The notes: a model not told the origin generated them from the sequence alone. DNA of 64,000 bases from Bacteroidales bacterium (GCA_022837485.1 JALHHH010000024.1:15350-79349), one strand, 5' to 3'. Numbered from the stretch's first letter, positions 1 to 9,194 are shown. A program made the numbers and translations.

Positions 1-1070
1 GCGGGCACGATACCGATAGCTCAATGATCTTTTCCTCCCTTCCTGTCGGTAATTACCACAGGCTGATCAGGGCAGGAACCTACAACCTTACTTTTATTGC
101 CGATGGCTATCTGCCCAAAACGGTAAGGAACATAACAACCACTGACTTTGGTACGGTGGTACGGAGTGTTCGTCTTTGGGACGGATCGGCCATTCCTGCG
201 TTCACATCCAACGTAACAACGACCCATGCCGGAGGAAGTGTGCAATTTTTCGATAATTCGGGAGGTAACCCGACAAGCCGCTTATGGACTTTTGAAGGAG
301 GAAACATTTCCAGTTCAACGGATGCTTTTCCGGTGGTTACCTACAGCCAGCCGGGAACGTATGCCGTTACACTCTATGTAGAAAATGCCATAGGAGGCAA
401 CAGCCTTACAATCAATAACTATATCACCGTAGAGGCCGTTTATTACATTGGTTTCCCCCTTGATACAACCTGTAATGCACGCTTTTTCGACAGCAGTGGA
501 CCCGACGGCAATTACACCGACAACGAAAATCTGAACACAACGTTTTTCGGCGGCGACCCGGGCAAAGTACTTCGCATCCGCTTTAATGCATTTGATATTG
601 AAGAATCGGCAGATTGCGAAGGCGATGCACTCCTGATTTACGACGGGCCCTCCGCCGATTCGCCTCTTTTGGCAAAACTATGCGGTAATACCATCCCAGC
701 GGAAATTTTTACCTCTGTTAATGGCGGAGCAGTAACTTTCGTATTCCGGTCCGATGCATCGGGAAACGGTGCCGGATGGGACGCTGAAATTATCTGCGAC
801 AGCGGAACAAATACCTATATCCTTGATCCGGACAACGGTCTGCAGGTATATCCCAATCCGGCATCCGATACGGACTTCAGTGTACATCTGAAATCCGGGA
901 TTTTTCACGAAATCCGCCTGATTGACCTTACGGGCCGGGCTGTTTATCGAACGAATGGCAATGGACAGCTAGCCATTGTGCCGGTTGAAGGATTGCAGAG
1001 AGGCATTTACCTCCTTCAGATATCCGCTTCAACGGGAAATTATACCCAAAAAGTTGTAATTACCCGTTAA
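1..1070 (+). CDS. C-terminal part of a secreted T9SS cargo protein with PKD and CUB domains (5' end outside window)
   Basis: The reading frame is open to the left edge from base 3, so the first ATG at 24 is internal and the protein continues upstream. In order it shows the end of a carboxypeptidase-regulatory-like beta domain (TYNLTFIADGYLPKTV), a PKD domain (SQPGTYAVTLYVENAIGG), a CUB-like domain with paired Cys and the DALLIYDGPS signature, and a C-terminal sorting domain starting LQVYPNPASD and ending in KVVITR. That end is typical of type IX secretion type A signals, which lead to export and cell-surface anchoring or release. In this phylum such a tail often follows a metallopeptidase (M14 or similar), but the catalytic part is not in the window, so the activity is unknown. 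A terminator follows about 35 bp downstream. Confidence 0.85.
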   Translation, partial: GHDTDSSMIFSSLPVGNYHRLIRAGTYNLTFIADGYLPKTVRNITTTDFGTVVRSVRLWDGSAIPAFTSNVTTTHAGGSVQFFDNSGGNPTSRLWTFEGGNISSSTDAFPVVTYSQPGTYAVTLYVENAIGGNSLTINNYITVEAVYYIGFPLDTTCNARFFDSSGPDGNYTDNENLNTTFFGGDPGKVLRIRFNAFDIEESADCEGDALLIYDGPSADSPLLAKLCGNTIPAEIFTSVNGGAVTFVFRSDASGNGAGWDAEIICDSGTNTYILDPDNGLQVYPNPASDTDFSVHLKSGIFHEIRLIDLTGRAVYRTNGNGQLAIVPVEGLQRGIYLLQISASTGNYTQKVVITR

Positions 1071-1105
1071 CGGTAATTCCCTGCAAACATCGATACTTAT
1101 TTCAG

Positions 1106-1137
1106 GCAAAATGGCATCCGGGATGATGCCTTTTTGC
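1106..1137 (+). terminator. Rho-independent terminator after the T9SS cargo gene
   Basis: A stem of GCAAAA and GGCATC pairs with GATGCC and TTTTGC, with one T-T mismatch and a six-base loop (1119-1124), and the 3' arm is T-rich. It lies 36 bp after the stop codon at 1070. Confidence 0.7.
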
Positions 1138-1277
1138 TTTATCCTTAAATGTTTGAAGGATATTTAAGTTTCATTAATGGTTTCTTACCCACATTTCTAT
1201 TAAGTGAGAAAGGTACCTCAAAGGCAGCGGATAAATTGCACATTTCTTTTAATTTATTGAAATTCAGCAAATAATTG

Positions 1278-1289
1278 GTTAACGTTAAC
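1278..1289. promoter_or_regulatory. 12-bp perfect palindrome GTTAACGTTAAC in the upstream region of the lipoprotein gene
   Basis: The 303-bp stretch 1071-1373 has no gene. It holds the terminator at 1106-1137, an AT-rich region and this perfect palindrome about 85 bp before the lipoprotein start at 1374. Its size and position would suit an operator for a dimeric regulator, but there is no direct support. A TTATTTTG at 1338-1345 is close to, but not exactly, the Bacteroidetes -7 box. Confidence 0.3.
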
Positions 1290-1373
1290 TTAATAATTAG
1301 TTAAACGTGGATTAAACTCCATCCGGATTTGATTGGGTTATTTTGCCGGTGTAAATCAATCAATCCAAAAAAC

Positions 1374-2855
1374 ATGAAAAAAATCGTATTGTTTTTTCTT
1401 GCAGCTTCACTGGCGGTATTAACTGCCTGCAACGATGAGAACGACAACTTCAGCGTACCTGCGGTTTCTGTACCGGAACCGGCATTTGCTGAATTCGGTA
1501 AGACAATTGAGCTGGAATTCAATTATACAGCGGAGGCCGGCTTTAAATCGTCTGCCGTTACCGCCGTTAATGGTACGGCGCAAATTCTGGCCGATGGAGA
1601 GTCTGGTTCCAAAAGCGGAACGGTAACCATATCGTTTACTGCCGGAACACAAGCGGGGGCAGGATCGGTAGTGCTAACCGTATTGGATAAGGAAGACAGG
1701 CCGGCGACCGGTACCGCGGTAGTGAGTGTACTTGCAGAGCAGATTGTGTATAACGTTGAAGGTAACATCTTTGAAAATACCACCTGGAAATCGGGTAAGG
1801 TTTACATTCTGAAAAACCGTGTGGCCGTAGTTTCGGGTGTAACGCTAACCATTGAACCGGGAGTAATAGTAAAGGGTGAAGCCGGAACAGGCGCCAATGC
1901 TACAGCACTTATTGTAGCACGTGGAGCTCGTTTGATGGCAGAAGGAACGGCAGCATCGCCCATAATATTTACATCGGTAGCCGACGAAATTATGCCCGGT
2001 CAAATTGCCAGTCCAAACCTAGACCCCACTCTCAACGGGCTATGGGGTGGAGTGCTTGTGCTGGGGAATGCCCCTGTTTCAGCCAGTGCATCCTCGGTTC
2101 AGATAGAAGGAATCCCCCCTTCGGATCAGAACGGACTGTATGGCGGATCCGATGCCAACGATAACTCCGGAGTCATCCGCTATATATCCATCCGTCATGG
2201 CGGAGCCAATATTGGCGAAGGGAATGAAATCAACGGATTAACACTGGGCGGAGTTGGCTCGGGAACCGTGATCGAGAACGTAGAAGTGGTATCAAACCAG
2301 GACGACGGCATCGAGTTTTTCGGAGGAACGGTGAATGTGAAGAATGCGATTGTCTGGAATGTTGGCGACGATGCCATCGATACCGATCAGGCATGGGCAG
2401 GAACTCTTGACAACTTTATCGTAATCTGCGGAAGCGAAACAGACCATGCACTGGAGATTGACGGGCCCGAAGGTTCATTAATGGCAGCTCATGCAGTAAA
2501 AAACGGCACCATTAAAGGAAGTACGGCATCGGAACTCGGCGATTTTCGTGACGGTGCCAGGGGAACTTTCTCGAATCTTTATTTCTTCGGCTTTCCGGAT
2601 CCGGCAGCCGAAGGACGAGGCGATTTATCCCTTTCGGGCGATAAAACCCTGTCCAGCTACCAGAACGGACATCTTACATTCAGTAACCTGCAGATCACTC
2701 TTGCCGGCGGTGTTGAGCTGAGTTCGGTATTTAAAAACGGAACTGCCGCACATGCCATAGCCGTTGAAACCGGAGCTGCAACCACCGGAGCCGACAAATC
2801 GGCATTTACTGGCTGGTCGTGGGCAGATGCCTCAGGTGAAATCACCAATTTTTAA
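1374..2855 (+). CDS. Surface lipoprotein with Ig-like and right-handed parallel beta-helix regions
   Basis: The start at 1374 is chosen because it gives a clean lipoprotein signal: MKKIVLFFL, a hydrophobic stretch and the lipobox LTAC, with Cys near residue 19. The 493-residue product then has an Ig-like beta region (about 30-130) and a long repetitive part rich in Gly, Asn and Asp with short beta strands (IEPGVIVKGE, NQDDGIEFFGGTVNVKNA). This pattern is typical of parallel beta-helix proteins of the pectate-lyase or polymorphic-repeat type. I see no lyase catalytic set and no T9SS tail. It sits directly upstream of a TonB-dependent receptor in the same orientation, so a role as its outer-membrane partner in ligand capture is a reasonable inference. 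Similar database proteins are sometimes named 'multidrug transporter', which the sequence does not support. Confidence 0.8.
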   Translation: MKKIVLFFLAASLAVLTACNDENDNFSVPAVSVPEPAFAEFGKTIELEFNYTAEAGFKSSAVTAVNGTAQILADGESGSKSGTVTISFTAGTQAGAGSVVLTVLDKEDRPATGTAVVSVLAEQIVYNVEGNIFENTTWKSGKVYILKNRVAVVSGVTLTIEPGVIVKGEAGTGANATALIVARGARLMAEGTAASPIIFTSVADEIMPGQIASPNLDPTLNGLWGGVLVLGNAPVSASASSVQIEGIPPSDQNGLYGGSDANDNSGVIRYISIRHGGANIGEGNEINGLTLGGVGSGTVIENVEVVSNQDDGIEFFGGTVNVKNAIVWNVGDDAIDTDQAWAGTLDNFIVICGSETDHALEIDGPEGSLMAAHAVKNGTIKGSTASELGDFRDGARGTFSNLYFFGFPDPAAEGRGDLSLSGDKTLSSYQNGHLTFSNLQITLAGGVELSSVFKNGTAAHAIAVETGAATTGADKSAFTGWSWADASGEITNF

Positions 2856-2882
2856 TCCATTTAACTAATATTGTTGATGACT

Positions 2883-2907
2883 CGTGGGCTATTGCCCACG
2901 GGTTTTC
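2883..2907 (+). terminator. Hairpin between lipoprotein and TonB-dependent receptor
   Basis: CGTGGGC (2883-2889), loop TATT, GCCCACG (2894-2900), then GGTTTTCT. It could end the lipoprotein transcript or only reduce read-through into the receptor gene that starts 40 bp later. Confidence 0.65.
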
Positions 2908-2940
2908 TATTAAAATTTGCTTTAAACAAACATAGATTTT

Positions 2941-5838
2941 ATGGTACGCATCCATGCTCTGCTGACCTTTGTGCTGATAATCGTCCTCCCGTTTCTGGCT
3001 ATAGCGCAGAATGGATTTATCAGAGGAGTTGTTTTTGACGATAAAACCGGAGAGTCGTTGCCGGGAGTAACCATCTTCATCGAAGGTTCGACAACCGGAA
3101 CACTGACCGATTTTGACGGGAAATTCAATCTGACTGTTGCACCCGGAACCTATAAGCTCCGGGTGTCGTATATTTCATATGAAACGGTAATCGTTGATAA
3201 CCTTTTTGTCAAAGCCGGTGAAGTAGTCTTGCTTGATAATCTGAAACTGAAAGAGGCAAGAGTGGAGCTTTCGGAGGTAATCATTACTGCTGAAGTGATT
3301 CGAAACTCTGAAACCGCAATGCTTACGATGAAACAAAAATCGGCCAACCTTATCGACGGTATTTCGGCGGCCGGCTTCAGAAAGATCGGCGATTCCGATG
3401 CAGCTTCCTCCATCAAACGCGTTCCGGGAATATCCGTTGAAGGAGGTAAATATGTGTTTGTGCGAGGATTGGGTGACCGGTATTCAAAAACGATTTTGAA
3501 TGGTATGGACGTGCCGGGGCTGGATCCTGACCGCAATGCGCTTCAGATGGATATTTTCCCAACGAATATCATCGATAACATCGTTGTGCATAAATCGTTC
3601 AGTCCCGAATTGCCGGCTGATTTTACCGGAGGTATAATCGATATCACCACAAAGGATTTTCCGGAGATGAAAACCCTGAGCGTTTCTCTGGGATTTGCGT
3701 TTAACCCGAAGATGCATTTTAATTCTGAATTTCTCACCTATGAAGGCGGAAGTACCGATTTTCTGGGTTTTGACGATGGATCAAGAGCTATTCCGGCTGA
3801 AGACAACATTCCGTTTTTCTCGGAGGTGGTTACCAATCCGTCCGGACCAAAAGGAATGCGTTTCCAGGAGATCATGCGCAATTTTAATCCTGTTATGGCA
3901 GCCAAACGGGCCCGGAGCCTGATGGATTATTCTGGCGGAGTGTCGGCCGGAAACCAGATTCCTCTGAAAAAGCTCACAATTGGCTATAATTTTTCATTCT
4001 CTTATAAGGCAAATACCGAATATTTTGAAGGCGTGGAATATGGTAATTACGGAATGGTTGCCGATGCAGAGGTGTATGAGCTGGAGCGCCGCGAATATAC
4101 CCGGGGCGAATACGGAAGCAACAGCGTTCTCCTTGGCGGAATTGCCGGATTTGCACTTAAAACCAGGCATTCAAAGTACAGCCTGAACTTTCTGCATCTT
4201 CAGAATGGTGAATCAAAAGCGGCAATTTTCGATTACTCCGGATCCGACCAGGGGTCAAACTTCGACGCCGTTCAGCATAACCTGGAATACAGTCAGCGAT
4301 CCCTTACCAACATATTATTAAGCGGAAAGCACTTTTTCCGGAACAATAAATGGAGCGTAGAATGGAAAGCGTCGCCCACACGGTCTCAAATCTACGATCC
4401 CGATGTTCGCTTTACTCGTTACGAAAAGCGTGGGAATACCTTCTCCATAAGCACGGAGGTAGGTTTTCCTGAACGTATTTGGCGAGAACTCTCTGAAATA
4501 AATCTCACCGGTCAGCTGAATGTTACGCGCGACTTTAACCTATTGGGAAAAGCATCCAGACTGAAATTCGGAGGTGCCTTTACGAAAAAGGTGCGCGATT
4601 ACGAAATCAGAAGCTTTGCCATAAATGTGAGGGGTATCACGCTAAGCGGTAATCCCGATGAGCTGTTTTTTTCTGAAAATAGCTGGCCTTACCAGGGAAA
4701 TGTAAACCGGGGAACAACTTATGAGTCGAGATTTATTCCAAATAATCCCAATAAATATAATTCGGAAAATCAAAATACTTCGTTTTACCTGGCAGCTGAA
4801 ATCTATCCGTTTTCGTTTCTCAGGGCTACCATCGGTCTTAGGGGAGAGGCTTTTGAGCAGAGATACACGGGTCAGGATCAAACAATGACAAATGTACTGG
4901 ATAATGAAAGGGTAATAGATGATTTTGATGTGTTCCCGTCGGCAAGCGTGATTTTTTCACTAAATCAGAAACAAAATATCAGGGTTTCATACACCGAAAC
5001 AATTGCGAGACCATCGTTTAAAGAGATGTCGTACGCCGAAATCTTTGATCCGTTGTCCGGACGCGTTTTTGTTGGCGGACTCTTTCGCGATGCAGACGAT
5101 GTGGCCGGAATTGAATACTGGGATGGTAATTTGAGAGTCAGTAACATACACAATGCCGATCTTCGCTGGGAGGTATATCCCGGAAAGGGGCAAACGGTTT
5201 CTCTCAGCGCCTTCTACAAGTATTTCCGCAATCCCATTGAGATTGTGCAGTATGTTTCGCAAAAAGGTGCTTTTCAGCCGCGTAACGTTGGCGACGGCCA
5301 GCTCGCTGGTCTTGAATTTGAAGTGCGAAAACACCTTGGATTCATCTCGAAGGCTGCAGAGGCATTTGTTTTTACAGCAAACCTGACATATACCCGTTCA
5401 GGCATCAGATTGAGCGAAACCGAATTTAAATCACGCATTGAAAACGTCAGGCAAGGAGAGGAGGTAAGCCGTTACCGTGAAATGGCCGGACAATCACCGT
5501 ATATAGTTAATGCAGGACTGGCCTATGAAGGAAGCGGACAGGGTTTTGCGGAAGGGCTGGAAGCAGGTTTGTATTTTAACGTACAGGGTTCAACGCTGGA
5601 AGTTGTTGGGATTGCTGACAGGCCGGATGTGTATGCAAAACCTTTTAATAGTCTGAGTCTCAATGTGAATAAATCATTTGGTGAAAATAAAAAGTTCCAG
5701 TTTGGTCTGAAAATCGATAATCTGCTCGGGGATATAAGGGAGTCGGTATTTCAATCGTTCAAAGCAAGCGATCAGTACTATACCTTTATTGATCAGGGAA
5801 GAACAATACACCTTCGTGTGGCTTACAAGATTTTCTAA
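2941..5838 (+). CDS. TonB-dependent outer-membrane receptor with carboxypeptidase-regulatory-like N-terminal domain
   Basis: This 965-residue protein has a Sec signal (hydrophobic stretch ending near AIAQNG). A carboxypeptidase-regulatory-like domain follows at about 25-110 (GVVFDDKTGESLPGVTIFIE). The plug at about 115-240 includes VEGGKYVFVRGLGDRYSKT, and the C-terminal beta-barrel ends in an aromatic-rich strand (TIHLRVAYKIF). Such receptors import large or scarce ligands across the outer membrane using TonB energy. No SusD homologue is next to it; its upstream neighbour is the beta-helix lipoprotein instead. The substrate cannot be told from sequence. The MORN-type gene follows 79 bp downstream and may be co-transcribed up to the terminator at 6429-6466. 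Confidence 0.9.
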   Translation: MVRIHALLTFVLIIVLPFLAIAQNGFIRGVVFDDKTGESLPGVTIFIEGSTTGTLTDFDGKFNLTVAPGTYKLRVSYISYETVIVDNLFVKAGEVVLLDNLKLKEARVELSEVIITAEVIRNSETAMLTMKQKSANLIDGISAAGFRKIGDSDAASSIKRVPGISVEGGKYVFVRGLGDRYSKTILNGMDVPGLDPDRNALQMDIFPTNIIDNIVVHKSFSPELPADFTGGIIDITTKDFPEMKTLSVSLGFAFNPKMHFNSEFLTYEGGSTDFLGFDDGSRAIPAEDNIPFFSEVVTNPSGPKGMRFQEIMRNFNPVMAAKRARSLMDYSGGVSAGNQIPLKKLTIGYNFSFSYKANTEYFEGVEYGNYGMVADAEVYELERREYTRGEYGSNSVLLGGIAGFALKTRHSKYSLNFLHLQNGESKAAIFDYSGSDQGSNFDAVQHNLEYSQRSLTNILLSGKHFFRNNKWSVEWKASPTRSQIYDPDVRFTRYEKRGNTFSISTEVGFPERIWRELSEINLTGQLNVTRDFNLLGKASRLKFGGAFTKKVRDYEIRSFAINVRGITLSGNPDELFFSENSWPYQGNVNRGTTYESRFIPNNPNKYNSENQNTSFYLAAEIYPFSFLRATIGLRGEAFEQRYTGQDQTMTNVLDNERVIDDFDVFPSASVIFSLNQKQNIRVSYTETIARPSFKEMSYAEIFDPLSGRVFVGGLFRDADDVAGIEYWDGNLRVSNIHNADLRWEVYPGKGQTVSLSAFYKYFRNPIEIVQYVSQKGAFQPRNVGDGQLAGLEFEVRKHLGFISKAAEAFVFTANLTYTRSGIRLSETEFKSRIENVRQGEEVSRYREMAGQSPYIVNAGLAYEGSGQGFAEGLEAGLYFNVQGSTLEVVGIADRPDVYAKPFNSLSLNVNKSFGENKKFQFGLKIDNLLGDIRESVFQSFKASDQYYTFIDQGRTIHLRVAYKIF

Positions 5839-5917
5839 ACCACTCGAATTTGGGTACAAAACGTTTACCAAAATCCGGGAAACCGGCAATGCATTAATGA
5901 CTTTTAAAATCGATTTT

Positions 5918-6376
5918 ATGAAAAATAACTTAATTATTACTCTCTGCTTCCTTTGTTTGTCGTTTCAGGCTTTTTCACAGGAATTGGAAATGAAAGAGGG
6001 ACGGTATTTTAAAAAGGGCATGCTCTATTCTGGTACGCATACCGAGTATTTTGAAAACGGACTGGTATCGTTAGAGCTCAATATCCGTAACGGACTTGAA
6101 CACGGAGCTCTTGACTATTATTTTAGCAACGGCGTTCAGAAAGAACACCGTGAATACCGTGATGGAAAAAAGCACGGTACATGGATTACCTGGAACGAAC
6201 AGGGCATAAGGATGGCAGAAGCATCATACTACCAGGATGTCAAGGATGGAACCTGGTTCGTATGGAATCCTCAGGGAGTTTTGCTTTACGAGATGCACTA
6301 CCAAAACGGCCTTAAAACCGGTACCTGGAGGCAGTGGAACGAAGAGGGCATTCTTGTAATGGAACGAAATTACTGA
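5918..6376 (+). CDS. Exported MORN-repeat (YwqK-like) protein
   Basis: The start at 5918 gives a typical signal peptide (MKNNLIITLCFLCLSFQAFSQ); the frame is open further upstream, but those codons overlap the receptor gene. The 152-residue product has repeats of about 23 residues of the form 'E.Y.NG....GTW..WNEQG', which is the MORN_2/YwqK-type repeat. Database names such as 'antitoxin YwqK' exist for this family, but the protein is exported and no toxin lies nearby, so that name is not supported. A structural or binding role at the cell surface or in the periplasm is more likely. It is probably the last gene of the receptor transcript. Confidence 0.75.
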   Translation: MKNNLIITLCFLCLSFQAFSQELEMKEGRYFKKGMLYSGTHTEYFENGLVSLELNIRNGLEHGALDYYFSNGVQKEHREYRDGKKHGTWITWNEQGIRMAEASYYQDVKDGTWFVWNPQGVLLYEMHYQNGLKTGTWRQWNEEGILVMERNY

Positions 6377-6428
6377 TACATGAACATTCGCTTTTGCAGG
6401 ATGTGGAAGCATATAAAGTCTGGCATAC

Positions 6429-6466
6429 AAACACGGATGAGTTCCCGGCAGACTTATCCGTGTTTT
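6429..6466 (+). terminator. Terminator after the receptor/MORN genes
   Basis: A 10-bp perfect stem, AAACACGGAT (6429-6438) with ATCCGTGTTT (6456-6465), encloses a 17-base loop and ends in TTTT, 52 bp after the stop codon. Confidence 0.75.
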
Positions 6467-6544
6467 AAATCCGGATCAGCCCGGGATTAATCCGAAGGTA
6501 ATGCCGGGATTATGGATGCGGATATTTCATAGGTAATGCGGATG

Positions 6545-6570
6545 AAAAAAATCCCGGGGGCTGCCCGGGA
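6545..6570 (-). terminator. Terminator of the small regulatory-domain gene
   Basis: TCCCGGG and CCCGGGA arms flank GGCTG. On the minus strand the stem is followed by seven T. It lies just after the stop of the gene at 6593-6946. Confidence 0.75.
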
Positions 6571-6592
6571 CTCTCACACATTAAAGGAAAAT

Positions 6593-6946
6593 TTACCTGA
6601 TGTTATCAAGTTTGATGCTTATTTCTTCGGTTTCCTCTGGTAAAAGTTCAACATTTTCGACGAGGCTGCTTTTGTAAGATATCATGGAAAGAACAAGATT
6701 GTAGCTTCCGGGAGCAAGACCTTCAATGCTGAAATTGCCATCGAGATCGGTATATACTTTTGTTTCAGAGCCTTCAACCATTACACTCACACCTGCAAGC
6801 GTTTCGCCCGACTGGTAATCTATTACCTTTCCGGAAATGCTGGCATTAGCCGAGGGTAATTTTGTTTGATTTTCTGAAGCTCCTGCATTACCTGCAAGGA
6901 GGCCGAATGCTGCAACCGCAAGAACGATTTTAATGGTGTTTATCAT
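6593..6946 (-). CDS. Small exported carboxypeptidase-regulatory-like domain protein
   Basis: The 117-residue protein has a signal peptide (MINTIKIVLAVAAFGLLAGN then ASE). One carboxypeptidase-regulatory-like beta-sandwich fills residues 36-115 (ISGKVIDYQSGETLAGVSV, DLDGNFSIEGLAPGSYNLV). This fold usually heads TonB-dependent receptors; here it stands alone, with no plug or barrel. A free-standing copy could act as a periplasmic or surface binding module, or be a remnant of a receptor. It has its own terminator, so it is likely monocistronic. The sequence CGAAATTA at 6966-6973 reads TAATTTCG on the minus strand and is a possible weak -7 box. Confidence 0.75.
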   Translation of the reverse strand: MINTIKIVLAVAAFGLLAGNAGASENQTKLPSANASISGKVIDYQSGETLAGVSVMVEGSETKVYTDLDGNFSIEGLAPGSYNLVLSMISYKSSLVENVELLPEETEEISIKLDNIR

Positions 6947-7103
6947 GGCGTTGGATTTAATGATGCGAAATTACTTTCGACGCATTAATTGAGTATAAAG
7001 CTATTATTAAATGAATGTTAAATTTTGATGCGGATGATTAATTAGGGGGGCAATTTGCCCCGGGGCCGGTGAAAGACATAGATGCAGGATTCAATAAATT
7101 GCC

Positions 7104-7121
7104 GATTGGGAATTCCCAATC
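7104..7121. promoter_or_regulatory. 18-bp perfect palindrome in a 300-bp gene-free stretch
   Basis: The stretch 6947-7246 has no gene. It holds the palindrome GATTGGGAATTCCCAATC (7104-7121) and a shorter GC-rich inverted repeat, GGGGC/GCCCC, at 7047-7061. Neither has a T-run typical of a terminator. They lie between the end of the minus-strand DUF3298 gene and the start of the small minus-strand gene, so operator or transcript-end hairpin are both possible. Confidence 0.35.
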
Positions 7122-7246
7122 CCTGAATGGTTACCTTATTTTACAAACGAAATTAAATATATTACCTGTATATAAAACCCTTGATCCTCAATGATTTTAT
7201 AATATTTGAGATTTCTGATAATTGCTCGGATGTTTCGGTACAGTAC

Positions 7247-8344
7247 TTAGTTTTCCTGCATAACAACATCAGGTAGGTATTTTTGACTTGCCAGTCCACG
7301 AATGGAATGATAAGGCAGGCATACGGAAACCGGGCCGGTAGCTGCATTTGCTATTTCGTAAACGTTGTAGTGGAAACACAGGCCCGAGTCGCTGAAATAG
7401 AAATTGGAAGCGGGTTCAGTTGTATTGCTGAAAAAACCATGGCTAAGCAGGTCGTCGCTGTATGGGATATTCAACGAACGGCAAATTTCATCCCTGATCA
7501 ATGCGTTAAGTAACTGCATCTTTCCCGGGAGCATAACATCGTTCAACGATAGCTTATTTCCTGTTTCCTTATCCACAACCAGAAATCTTTGCATGTCAAG
7601 CCCGCCTGTTCCTCCGGTATAAGCATAATCCGAAAGGTGCAAAACAAGAATGCCACGGGCATTATGTAGAACCGACATGCGCTTACGCTTTTCCCAGTTC
7701 ATGTATTGGTAGTTATCTGCAACCCTGATCCCTTCGTTGCTATGGGAATAGAATTTGATAAAATCCTGTTCCATGTTTTTCAACAGATCTGCCGGGCTTA
7801 GCTCTGGTGTACTTTTAAAAAACTCTTTGTATATCAGGGTTTTTATTTTTTCATTCCGACTTGCATTTGCTGTTTTGGGAAGAACTATTACTGCTTCAAA
7901 TACGGCAACGGGTGATCCGGGCTCGCCGTTGAGTGGTTTAATAATAGTTGTTGCAAAAACTTGGTTTTCAACACTTTCTTTATCCCCGGTACGATCCAGC
8001 CGGATTGGGATTTGTTTACCGTCCAAATAGATAAATCCCTCCAGGGTGTTTTCGGAATTCAGGAATCCGGTAAATAAAGGGTTCTCCGAATCCCGTTCCG
8101 TTAGTTTCAATTGGTTGTTTTCGCCGGCCGTGCCACCAAGCAAAAAGGGTACGGAACGCTTCGCAGGGTAATCAAAAAAACCAAAGATTCTGTTGTCATG
8201 GCGAACAAGGTTGGCTGTAACTTTCTCTCCGTCCGGAGTTTTCCCGACAAGGAGAACGTACTCCTGCTGGGCGATTACCTGTGGGAAAAAGACAAAAAAT
8301 GCCAGAACCGGAAGAAGTCCGGTATGTAATTTAAGAGTTTTCAT
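7247..8344 (-). CDS. Exported DUF3298 (RsiV C-terminal-like) domain protein
   Basis: The 365-residue protein has a signal peptide (ending near VIAQQE), a poorly characterised beta-rich N-terminal half, and a C-terminal half that looks like the DUF3298 fold found in anti-sigma factor RsiV. The latter includes YAYTGGTGGLDMQRFLV, a 'LSLNDVML' segment and 'SGLCFHYNVYEIA'. RsiV-type domains bind lysozyme in Bacillus, but no transmembrane or sigma-binding part is present here, so that function should not be carried over. It starts 21 bp after the YggS gene and is probably in the same minus-strand transcript. Confidence 0.7.
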   Translation of the reverse strand: MKTLKLHTGLLPVLAFFVFFPQVIAQQEYVLLVGKTPDGEKVTANLVRHDNRIFGFFDYPAKRSVPFLLGGTAGENNQLKLTERDSENPLFTGFLNSENTLEGFIYLDGKQIPIRLDRTGDKESVENQVFATTIIKPLNGEPGSPVAVFEAVIVLPKTANASRNEKIKTLIYKEFFKSTPELSPADLLKNMEQDFIKFYSHSNEGIRVADNYQYMNWEKRKRMSVLHNARGILVLHLSDYAYTGGTGGLDMQRFLVVDKETGNKLSLNDVMLPGKMQLLNALIRDEICRSLNIPYSDDLLSHGFFSNTTEPASNFYFSDSGLCFHYNVYEIANAATGPVSVCLPYHSIRGLASQKYLPDVVMQEN

Positions 8345-8365
8345 ATAATTGAGTGTTCTTGTGGT

Positions 8366-9031
8366 CTATCGTTCGCCGAAAAGGGCAGTCCCTATCCGTA
8401 CCATGGTACTTCCTTCTTCAATGGCAATGTGGTAGTCGCCCGACATGCCCATCGACAGAATTGCAAAATTTTCCCGATCCGGGAAAAATTCATTTTTAAC
8501 CTGTTCAAAAGTCGTTTTCAGGGCGGCAAACTCATTCCTGACTATCCGGTCGCTGTCGGTAAATGTTGCCATTCCCATCAGTCCACAGATATGCACATTT
8601 TTCAGATTCCCCTGATTGTAGACGTTGAGGATTTCGGTTAGTTCCTGTTCGTCGAGGCCAAATTTTGATTCTTCCATGGCAATATATGCCTGAAGCAGAA
8701 CATCAATGATACGGTTGTTGCGCGCAGCCTGCCGGTCGATCTCATTCAACAGTTTAAGGCTGTCGACGCTGTGAATCAGATGTACAAAAGGGGCTATGTA
8801 CTTCACCTTATTGGTTTGCAGATGTCCGATCTGATGCCAGCGGATATCGGAAGGCAACAAGGGTTGCTTCTCAGCCATCTCCTGGACACGATTTTCTCCG
8901 AAATCGCGAAGTCCCAGGTCATAGGCTTCCCGCAACAATTCAACGGACCGGGTTTTGGTAACGGCTACCAGTGTTACGTGGGGAGGAAGTTCCTGGAGGA
9001 TGTAACTTACATGCTCCGACAGCATTTCCAT
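8366..9031 (-). CDS. YggS family pyridoxal-phosphate-binding protein (PLP homeostasis)
   Basis: The 221-residue protein matches the usual length of the YggS/PLPBP family. Visible motifs are VAVTKTR with the PLP-binding Lys, FGENRVQE, WHQIGHLQTNK, HSVDS and, near the end, LSMGMSGDYHIAIEEGSTMVRIGTALFGER. The last holds the phosphate-binding Ser/Gly residues and the conserved R-GTA-FG end. The family keeps free PLP and amino-acid balance in the cytosol and has no known enzyme activity. A minus-strand box TACATTTG (CAAATGTA on plus, 9052-9059) fits the Bacteroidetes -7 consensus just upstream. Confidence 0.92.
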   Translation of the reverse strand: MEMLSEHVSYILQELPPHVTLVAVTKTRSVELLREAYDLGLRDFGENRVQEMAEKQPLLPSDIRWHQIGHLQTNKVKYIAPFVHLIHSVDSLKLLNEIDRQAARNNRIIDVLLQAYIAMEESKFGLDEQELTEILNVYNQGNLKNVHICGLMGMATFTDSDRIVRNEFAALKTTFEQVKNEFFPDRENFAILSMGMSGDYHIAIEEGSTMVRIGTALFGER

Positions 9032-9194
9032 AGTTCAGATCTTTGTTTCTGCAAATGTAAGCTAAAAAGCGGTATGCGCTTGAAATACACGATACCAAAG
9101 GGCAGTATATACATCACTCAACATTTCCGGAAAGTGCAATGGATTCAATTGGATTGGTAAAGGCTTTATGAATGCAACCGTTGCATGTTTAGTT

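Noticed and set aside
1374..2855. 'Multidrug transporter' naming for the beta-helix lipoprotein
   Set aside because: It has a lipobox and no transmembrane helices, so it cannot be an inner-membrane transporter.
5918..6376. Toxin-antitoxin role for the two YwqK-like proteins (also 47505-48266)
   Set aside because: Both have signal peptides and no toxin gene beside them; the name comes only from a family label.
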